NCBI GenBank assembly: GCA_963734685.1
Contig: CAVTIC010000001.1
Span: 620,001-684,000, forward strand
Source of the DNA: JAOUEA01 sp963734685
GTDB lineage: Bacteria > Actinomycetota > UBA4738 > HRBIN12
Direction: 5' to 3'
DNA length: 64,000 bases
Under the pieces are notes generated by a model. The model was not told where the DNA came from, searched no databases, and saw only the letters and a program-made list of their open reading frames with translations. A program made the translations under genes and the position numbers. This document shows positions 58,514 through 64,000 of the stretch, one piece after another (within the stretch, counting starts at the first letter, position 1; the number at the start of each line of letters is the position of its first letter).

Positions 58514-59631
58514 GCACCGTTCGGATCGCGATCGTCGGCGTGGGCAACTGCGCGTCCGCGCTCGTGCAGGGCCTGACCTACTACGAGGACGCCGACCCCG
58601 CGGACGGCGTGCCCGGTCTGATGCACGTGGAACTCGGCGGATACCACGTGCGGGACGTCGAGGTAGTCGCCGCCTTCGACGTCGACGAGAACAAGGTCGG
58701 CAAAGACGTCGCCGATGCGATCTTCACTGAGCCGAACAACACGATCAGATTCAGCGACGTGCCGCCGCTCGGTGTCCGCGTATCGCGAGGCCGCACGCTC
58801 GACGGGCTCGGCACGTACTACCGCGAGATCGTCACCGAGTCCGACAACTCCGAGGTCGACGTCGTGCAGATGCTGCGCGACACGCGGTCCGACGTGCTCG
58901 TGAGCTACCTCCCCGTGGGCTCCGAGGAGGCCGACCGCTTCTACGCGCAGTGCGCGATCGACGCCGGGGTGGGCTTCGTGAACGCGTTGCCGGTCTTCAT
59001 CGCGAGTGATCCCGTCTGGGCGAAGAAGTTCGCGGACGCCGGCGTGCCGATCGTCGGCGACGACATCAAGAGCCAGGTCGGCGCCACGATCACGCACCGC
59101 GTGCTCGCGAAGCTGTTCGAAGACCGCGGCGTCGAGCTCGATCGCACCTACCAGCTGAACTTCGGCGGCAACATGGACTTCAAGAACATGCTCGAGCGCG
59201 AGCGGCTGGTCTCGAAGAAGGTCTCGAAGACCCAGTCGGTGCAATCACAACTCGAAGAGCCCCTCGAGAAGGAGAACATCCACATCGGCCCGAGCGACCA
59301 CGTGCCCTGGCTCGAGGACCGCAAGTGGGCGATGATCCGCCTGGAAGGCCGCAACTTCGGCGACGTGCCGCTCACGATCGAGATGAAGCTCGAGGTGTGG
59401 GACTCACCCAACTCCGCCGGCGTCATCATCGACGCGGTGCGGTGCGCGAAGCTCGCCATGGACCGTGGCATCGGTGGCCCGATCATCGGCCCGAGCGCCT
59501 ACTTCATGAAGAGCCCGCCGGTGCAGTTCACCGACGAGATGGCGCGCGAGATGGTCGAGCAGTTCATCGTCGGCACCGGAGAGGGCGCCAACGCCGACTG
59601 GACCGCCTTCTTCGACGCGACGAGGGCCTGA
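58510..59631 (+). CDS. ino1: Inositol-3-phosphate synthase
   Basis: This 373-residue enzyme converts glucose 6-phosphate to 1D-myo-inositol 3-phosphate using NAD, the first step towards phosphatidylinositol, mycothiol and lipoglycans in actinobacteria. Landmarks: NAD motif IAIVGVGNCASALVQGL, TESDNSEVDVVQMLRDT, VGDDIKSQVGATITHR, LNFGGNMDFKNM, SKTQSVQ and the catalytic Lys region ending MIRLEGRNFGDVPL. Length and sequence match the short actinobacterial/archaeal type. It follows padR with ATGA overlap. Confidence 0.97.
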   Translation: MSTVRIAIVGVGNCASALVQGLTYYEDADPADGVPGLMHVELGGYHVRDVEVVAAFDVDENKVGKDVADAIFTEPNNTIRFSDVPPLGVRVSRGRTLDGLGTYYREIVTESDNSEVDVVQMLRDTRSDVLVSYLPVGSEEADRFYAQCAIDAGVGFVNALPVFIASDPVWAKKFADAGVPIVGDDIKSQVGATITHRVLAKLFEDRGVELDRTYQLNFGGNMDFKNMLERERLVSKKVSKTQSVQSQLEEPLEKENIHIGPSDHVPWLEDRKWAMIRLEGRNFGDVPLTIEMKLEVWDSPNSAGVIIDAVRCAKLAMDRGIGGPIIGPSAYFMKSPPVQFTDEMAREMVEQFIVGTGEGANADWTAFFDATRA

Positions 59632-59677
59632 GCGCAGGCGCTGGGGCCCCGGTCTCGTGTGGGCGACTGACATGGAC

Positions 59678-59707
59678 GGGGCCGGGTCCTGTTGGGGACC
59701 CGGCCCC
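59678..59707 (+). terminator. 12-bp perfect GC hairpin after ino1
   Basis: GGGGCCGGGTCC (59678-59689), 6-nt loop, GGACCCGGCCCC (59696-59707), 46 bp after the ino1 stop. No U-tract. It likely ends the padR-ino1 transcript before the convergent LLM gene. The rest of the gap to 59874 holds nothing recognisable. Confidence 0.75.
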
Positions 59708-59873
59708 GACACCGTCCGGGGGGAGCGGACGCCTCGGCGACCGTGGGCGGTCGCGACACGTGCACAGGGTGGGTGAAACGGGGGGCCTGCGCTACGGCCG
59801 ACGGACCGACACCACGCCACCGTAGGTCGCGAACCTGTTGCCCTCGACACCTAGGCCGAACGGTGGGTGACGC

Positions 59874-60647
59874 TCAGCTGCGGAGCTCCAACAGACGATG
59901 CACGGGCGCGAGGTCGAACGGGTTGTTCCCTTTCGTGCCGAGCTCCACGATCAGGTGCTGCGCCCCCGCTTCGAGGAAGGCATCCGTCTGGTCGACGTCG
60001 TCAGTGTCGATCAAGACGGTTCGCTCGATCTCACCGGGGTCCCGGCCCACGCGCTCGCACCACTGGTCGAGCACCGCGTTCTTCGCCGCGTAGGTCTCCG
60101 GCGGGCCGAAGCTGTTCCAGAGGCGGCCGTGCTCGGCAACCAGGCGGAGCGTGACCTTCTCACCACCCCCGCCGATCAGGATCGGCAGCGGTGAACGGAC
60201 CGGAGGCGGATCGAGCCTCTCGAGACGAGCTTCGATGCGTGGGAGCGCTACCTCGAGGGCCCTGAGCCGGTCGATCGCCGTGCCGAACTCGTAGCCGTAC
60301 TCCTCGTAGTCGCGCCTGAACCACCCGGCACCGATCCCGAGGATCAGCCGGCCGCCGCTCAGGTGATCGACCGTGCGGGCGACGTCGGCCAGCAGGTCGG
60401 GGTTGCGATACGAATTGCAGGTCACCATCATCCCGAACTCGGCTCGCTCGGTGTCGCACGCGATCGCGGCGAGCAGGGTCCAACCTTCGAAATGCGCGCC
60501 GTCGGGGCCGTCGTACAACGGGAAGAAGTGATCCCAGGTCCAGATCGTATCGACGCCCAACGCGTCGGCCGCTCGCCATCCCTGTCTGAGAACCTCCATC
60601 GTCGTCAGCTGGGGGTGGAACTGAGCGCCAACCTTGAAGCGAACCAT
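59874..60647 (-). CDS. LLM-class F420-dependent oxidoreductase
   Basis: This 257-residue TIM barrel starts VRFKVGAQFHPQLTTMEVLR, with ADALGVDTIWTWDHFFPLYD, FGMMVTCNSYRNPDLLADVA, GGRLILGIGAGWFRRDYEEY and PILIGGGGEKVTLRLVAEHG. The WTWDHF and GIGAGW motifs are those of the actinobacterial F420-binding LLM group (as in Rv-type proteins and Fgd relatives). It is shorter than the LLM at 25.3 kb. The substrate is unknown. Confidence 0.9.
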   Translation of the reverse strand: MVRFKVGAQFHPQLTTMEVLRQGWRAADALGVDTIWTWDHFFPLYDGPDGAHFEGWTLLAAIACDTERAEFGMMVTCNSYRNPDLLADVARTVDHLSGGRLILGIGAGWFRRDYEEYGYEFGTAIDRLRALEVALPRIEARLERLDPPPVRSPLPILIGGGGEKVTLRLVAEHGRLWNSFGPPETYAAKNAVLDQWCERVGRDPGEIERTVLIDTDDVDQTDAFLEAGAQHLIVELGTKGNNPFDLAPVHRLLELRS

Positions 60648-60740
60648 GCCATCTCCCCCGCGAGTGCGCGGTCCCGCGTCCGGGCCATCGGATGACGCTA
60701 CCGCAGCCTGGCTCGAACGGCTGCGTGAGCCGACGCGGTC

Positions 60741-61418
60741 TCAGCCGACCTCGACCGCGACAGACGACGACCATCGGGATGCCTCGCCCAGCGCCGCGTC
60801 CCGCATGCGGGCACGGAAGCGGTAGCGACCCTTCCCCGCACCGGGGGTGAAGGCGTCGTACCCGACCGTGACGCCCGTGCGCCATGCCTTCCACACCCTG
60901 CCTGGACGTCGGATCTGCACGTCGTAGACCCGGCCGTCCGATGCATCCGCGGCCGCCCAGATCGCCGTGAACGTCCGGTGCACGCCTCCGGAACCCGGAG
61001 CGACGCGCATCGGAACCGTGACCCGGCCGCCCATGGACGGGTGCGGGGTGCACGTGAACGGGTACACACCGGCGGCCTGGAACGTGAACGACGTGCTTGG
61101 ACCTCCAGGCCCGACCGACCCGGAGTCATAGAGGCCGAGCCCCGAGCTGTCGGTCGCGGTGTGGTGCGACGGCCCTTCGAAATCGAAGACGACCGTGCCC
61201 CCGCGGGCGATCGGCACCGTCGACGGGTCGAACCGGAAATCGATGACCGCGACGTGCGTGTCGGGAGGCGGCGACGTCGTCGACCCGGCCGGCATGGCCG
61301 GGGGGCTCGCACCTGCGGCGGGCAGGTCGGCACCGACCACCAGGCAGACCACCATCGAGGTGGCCAGCACGAAGGCCGGCAACGCCGGGCCGGACACCGC
61401 CGGGGACACCCGTCTCAC
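60741..61418 (-). CDS. Secreted cupredoxin with a fibronectin-like C-terminal domain
   Basis: About 225 residues: a signal peptide (1-~40, FVLATSMVVCLVVGADLPAA), then a Ser/Pro spacer, a plastocyanin-like domain (~55-145) with VIDFRFDPSTVPIARGGTV, the ligand His in GPSHHTATD and the CTPHPSMGGRV loop giving Cys-x2-His-x2-Met. This completes a type 1 copper site. The last ~85 residues (FTAIWAAADASDGRVYDVQI, YRFRARMRDAALGEASRWS) form a fibronectin-III-like sandwich. GTG 61418 is a plausible start; no clear Shine-Dalgarno is seen. Probably an extracytoplasmic electron carrier. Confidence 0.82.
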   Translation of the reverse strand: MRRVSPAVSGPALPAFVLATSMVVCLVVGADLPAAGASPPAMPAGSTTSPPPDTHVAVIDFRFDPSTVPIARGGTVVFDFEGPSHHTATDSSGLGLYDSGSVGPGGPSTSFTFQAAGVYPFTCTPHPSMGGRVTVPMRVAPGSGGVHRTFTAIWAAADASDGRVYDVQIRRPGRVWKAWRTGVTVGYDAFTPGAGKGRYRFRARMRDAALGEASRWSSSVAVEVG

Positions 61419-61476
61419 CCACCCGGTATCGGCCGTGACGCGGGCGTGACTGGAGCCCGGCCCTACGATGGCTCCG

Positions 61477-62952
61477 ATGAACCGAGGATCCACCGCGGCG
61501 CTGGGGAATCCGCGAGACGCGCTGCACCACGCCGACTTCCGGCGGTTGTTCGCGATGCGCCTCGTGAGCCAGTCGGCCGACGGACTCGTGCAGGCCGCGC
61601 TGGTCGCCTCGCTCGCGTTCTCGCCCGAACGCTCGACGACGGCCGCCGGCTTCGCGCTGGCCTCGGCGATCGTGATCGTGCCGTTCTCGCTGATCGGCCC
61701 GTTCGTCGGTGTCTTCATCGACCGATGGTCGCGGCGGAGGATCATGGTCGTCGCGCCGTTGCTGCGCGCAGCGCCGGTCTTCCTCGTCCTCGCGAGCCCC
61801 TCTCGCCAGGCCGCCCTCTACTACGGGGGTGCGCTGTTCGTGACATCGGTGAACCGGTTCTTCCTCGCGACCGCCCAGGCGGTGGTGCCTCGTCTGGTGC
61901 CCACGGAGGATCTGCTGGCCGCGAATTCGATCGCGACGGTGGGAGGGACGGTCGCCTTGCTCGTCGGGGTCTTCGCCGGGGGGCTCGTCTCCGATGCCTT
62001 CGGGAACGGGGCGATCGTGTCCGTGGCGGCGGTCATGTGGGTGGCCGCCTCGCTCGTCGCCTACAGGATCCGCAGCGACCTCCGCCCGCACCAGCTGCCG
62101 GAGTCCCCCGAGCTACTGCGTCATCAGCTCCGCAGGGTCGGGGTGGAGTTCGCCGACGGGCTGCGCCATGTCGTCCACACTCCTCGGGCGGTCGGACCGA
62201 TCGCGTCGATCGGGCTCGACCAGTTGGGACAGGGACTGATCCTGGTGCTCGCGCTCGTCGTGTTCCGCGAGCGCTTCGACCAGGGTGTCGGATCGTTCTC
62301 GTGGCTGATCGGCGCCGGTGGGGTCGGGGTGTTCCTGGGCCTGGCCACCGTCGGGGCGCTCGACCGGCACTTCGAGCGGGCGCGCATCGTCGGCGGCGCC
62401 TTCGCCGTCGGCGGCGCCGGCATCCTGCTCGTGAGCCTGCTGGTCACGCCGTGGACCGTGCTGTTCGCGAGCTTCGTGGTGGGCCTGTCGTTCGCCTGGA
62501 AGAAGGTGCCGGTCGACACGATGGTGCAGGAAGCGGTTCCCGACGGGCTGAGGGGGAGGGTCTTCGCCGCCTACGACGTCGTGTACAACGCTGCCCGCTT
62601 GCTCGCCGCGGTGCTGGCGATCCCACTGTTGCCCACGCTCGGTGAGCAGGGCACCGCTGCGCTGGTCGGCGTCGTCTTCCTGCTCTGGGTACCCGTGCTC
62701 CCCCGTTGGCTCGCTCGTGCTCCCGAGATCAGGCTCCGGTTCGCCGAAGGAGCCCGGGCCGAGGAGTGGCCTCGCGGGGTCGTCTGGGGCGGGGTCGAAG
62801 AACCGGTCGAGGTGGTGCGTTCGACGCTCGACGAGCACGATGGGATCCGCACACGGCGCTACCGTCTCGCGCTCGTCGACGGCACCGTGATCGACGTGAG
62901 CCGGGATGAGCCCGACGGTCAGTGGCGGATCGACCGGGAGTTGGCGGACTGA
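61477..62952 (+). CDS. MFS transporter with a short C-terminal soluble extension
   Basis: This 491-residue protein has about 12 membrane helices (FAMRLVSQSADGLVQAALVA, IVPFSLIGPFVGVFIDRWSR with the motif-A-like DRWSRRR loop, VPTEDLLAANSIATVGGTVA). It matches the MFS_3-like group of actinobacterial exporters. The last ~70 residues (VEEPVEVVRSTLDEHDGIRT then YRLALVDGTVIDVSRDEPDG) form a small cytosolic beta-rich domain not found in most MFS proteins. ATG 61477 is preferred because TACGAT (61464-61469) ends 7 nt upstream (leaderless); ATG 61468 is in frame but would lie inside the -10. Confidence 0.88.
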   Translation: MNRGSTAALGNPRDALHHADFRRLFAMRLVSQSADGLVQAALVASLAFSPERSTTAAGFALASAIVIVPFSLIGPFVGVFIDRWSRRRIMVVAPLLRAAPVFLVLASPSRQAALYYGGALFVTSVNRFFLATAQAVVPRLVPTEDLLAANSIATVGGTVALLVGVFAGGLVSDAFGNGAIVSVAAVMWVAASLVAYRIRSDLRPHQLPESPELLRHQLRRVGVEFADGLRHVVHTPRAVGPIASIGLDQLGQGLILVLALVVFRERFDQGVGSFSWLIGAGGVGVFLGLATVGALDRHFERARIVGGAFAVGGAGILLVSLLVTPWTVLFASFVVGLSFAWKKVPVDTMVQEAVPDGLRGRVFAAYDVVYNAARLLAAVLAIPLLPTLGEQGTAALVGVVFLLWVPVLPRWLARAPEIRLRFAEGARAEEWPRGVVWGGVEEPVEVVRSTLDEHDGIRTRRYRLALVDGTVIDVSRDEPDGQWRIDRELAD

Positions 62953-62969
62953 ACCTCGTACCCCGATCT

Positions 62970-63034
62970 CCGTACGGTCAGCTACGTAGCCATACTTACT
63001 TAGGGCACGGTAGCTAGTTTCCCCGTACTACGGG
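62970..63034 (+). promoter_or_regulatory. AT-richer region with three palindromes
   Basis: CCGTACGG (62970-62977), GCTACGTAGC (62981-62990) and CCCGTA-C-TACGGG (63022-63034) cluster in the 170-bp gap after the MFS gene, in DNA clearly less GC-rich than its surroundings. This suggests a regulated promoter for the small gene at 63124 or a binding site for a LuxR- or MarR-type factor. The regulator is unknown. Confidence 0.5.
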
Positions 63035-63123
63035 TATCGACGCCCGGGCCGACCGGGCGCATCCTGGTCCCGTCATCGCGCGCCGACATCATCCCGAACC
63101 CCGCGCGCGGAAGGATCGGATGG

Positions 63124-63279
63124 ATGAACGACCACGGAGAGCACAAGGCCGGCATGCTCAGCGAGTGCCGCGAGTGCGCCACGGTCGCGTACGAGCCCGG
63201 CTGGTACGCCACCCTCCTCGGCTTCGCGCAGCTGCGTGAAGCCGTGCGTCTCCAAGGAGTTCGGTCCATCACCTCGTAG
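63124..63279 (+). CDS. Small 51-residue protein with a CxxC motif
   Basis: The frame reads MNDHGEHKAGMLSECRECAT then VAYEPGWYATLLGFAQLREA and VRLQGVRSITS. A GGAAGGA site lies 7-13 nt before the ATG. The CRECA Cys pair with nearby His residues could bind zinc. It has an amphipathic end and no homologue that I recognise. It overlaps the 3' end of the opposing MFS gene by 11 bp. A regulatory-looking region precedes it, supporting real expression. Confidence 0.5.
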   Translation: MNDHGEHKAGMLSECRECATVAYEPGWYATLLGFAQLREAVRLQGVRSITS

Positions 63280-64000
63280 CCCGGGATCCCCCTCGCGGGC
63301 TCACGGAGGCCGGAGACGGCCGGGAATGCGCCTCAGGCGACTCCCGCGCCGCCTCCGGCCTTACTCTTCGTTCGCTCGCCCGGCGGCGGGCGGCGAGCAG
63401 CACCAGGCCGAGGCCACCGGCCACGAGTCCGCTCAGCACGAAGCCGACCCGCGGCCCGAAGTGCTCGCCGATCACGCCGGCGATCGGCGCGCCGATCGGC
63501 GTCGAACCGAGGAACACGATGCCGTACAGGGCCATGACCCGACCACGTGCCTCGGGTCGGGACGCCAGCTGCAGCATCGTGTTCCCGGTGATCATGAAGG
63601 CCATGATCGTGAATCCCATCGGGATCATCGCTGCCCCCGCGAGCCACAGCGTGGGCGCGAGCCCCGCCAGCACGAGCGACACACCGGCGGCCACCGCCCA
63701 ACCGGCGAGGTCGCGCAGGCGCGGTTCGGCCGCCCGACCTGCCATCACGATCGCCCCCACGAACGACCCGACCCCCGCGAGGGCGGACAAGGCACCGAAG
63801 GTGCCGGCGTCGCCATCGAACGTCCGTTCCGCGAGTAAGGGCACGAACACCGCGAAGTTGAACGACACTGTGAACACGACCGCCATCGCGAGCAGCGGCC
63901 GGCGCAGATCGTCGGTGGCCCACACGTACCGCAGACCGGCCGTCAGGTGGCCGCGCTCGCGGGTGGTGCGCTTCTGCGGATGCAGCTCGCCGGAGCGCAT
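63269..64000 (-). CDS. MFS transporter, N-terminus outside the window
   Basis: The visible ~243 residues are the C-terminal half: RRPLLAMAVVFTVSFNFAVF, GSFVGAIVMAGRAAEPRLRD, MGFTIMAFMITGNTMLQLAS, then RPEARGRVMALYGIVFLGST and a Gly-rich last helix, with a long basic tail. MFS_3-type exporter, related in type to the gene at 61.5 kb but on the other strand. The codon at the window edge reads ATG but the family needs ~180 more residues upstream. Confidence 0.85.
   Translation of the reverse strand: MRSGELHPQKRTTRERGHLTAGLRYVWATDDLRRPLLAMAVVFTVSFNFAVFVPLLAERTFDGDAGTFGALSALAGVGSFVGAIVMAGRAAEPRLRDLAGWAVAAGVSLVLAGLAPTLWLAGAAMIPMGFTIMAFMITGNTMLQLASRPEARGRVMALYGIVFLGSTPIGAPIAGVIGEHFGPRVGFVLSGLVAGGLGLVLLAARRRASERRVRPEAARESPEAHSRPSPASVSPRGGSRATR

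Noticed and set aside
1..64000. CRISPR array, tRNA, rRNA, prophage or insertion sequence
   Set aside because: No regularly spaced repeats, no cloverleaf or rRNA segments, and no transposase, integrase or phage structural proteins were seen on either strand.

Overview
The window is GC-rich, densely packed, single-chromosome-like DNA. It looks like an actinobacterium (Actinomycetota), probably a deep or uncultivated lineage. Support comes from several features: an actinobacterial-type inositol-phosphate synthase behind a PadR regulator, two LLM-type flavin/F420 oxidoreductases, a PAC2-family protein, a SARP/BTAD regulator, a P450 with its own [3Fe-4S]-type ferredoxin, GTG/TTG starts, 4-bp ATGA/GTGA overlaps, and many -10 hexamers 6-7 nt in front of start codons (leaderless mRNAs). 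I see no rRNA, tRNA, CRISPR array, transposase, integrase or phage gene.

Layout. 1-5.7 kb: a partial serine hydrolase, a two-component system behind a small membrane protein, an alpha/beta hydrolase, a YccF remnant, VOC and NUDIX proteins. 5.8-8.7 kb: an ArsR-SRPBCC-VOC operon, an O-methyltransferase and a YCII protein. 8.8-16 kb: a DmdA/GcvT-like demethylase, an RTX-like secreted protein, a membrane adenylate/guanylate cyclase, LtrA, a PPOX protein and a UbiE-like methyltransferase. 16-20 kb: a decayed hydrolase, ferredoxin plus P450, a YdeI-like protein and a berberine-bridge-type flavoenzyme. 20-25 kb: a SARP regulator, a second ArsR-SRPBCC-SRPBCC operon, a hydrolase and a LamG protein. 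25-31.7 kb: an LLM oxidoreductase and a split transketolase facing a SoxR gene across a SoxR-type promoter, an AlkZ-like glycosylase and a NarL-type histidine kinase. 31.7-42.9 kb: a ligase-like protein lacking the catalytic residues, a TetR-SRPBCC pair with twin operators, HAD and EEP hydrolases, a response regulator, a GGDEF-EAL protein, a haem-binding protein, a DUF6544-SRPBCC fusion, and a DUF6855 gene sharing an operator with an ArsR gene. 43-50.6 kb: a large unknown membrane protein, GNAT, an ABC-2 exporter, small enzymes and PAC2.

The most interesting region is 50.7-56.2 kb. A cobalamin riboswitch precedes a secreted alpha6/alpha6 protein, a secreted membrane-anchored glycine-rich protein with a DUF4430/transcobalamin-beta-like domain, and then EcfT, a fused EcfA-EcfA and an S component. 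Together these look like a surface vitamin B12 capture and uptake system in which the two domains of an intrinsic-factor/transcobalamin-like binder are made as separate proteins. The window ends with two PPOX genes (one decayed), a Doc-like toxin with a changed active site and its antitoxin, padR-ino1, an LLM oxidoreductase, a cupredoxin and two MFS transporters.

At least nine otherwise good genes contain a single-base frameshift, nearly always one extra base and often in a short homopolymer. This looks more like long-read assembly error than decay, so those genes are annotated across the break. A second group (YccF, two hydrolase/oxidoreductase fragments, a truncated SRPBCC, a truncated PPOX) has lost whole segments and looks truly degraded.
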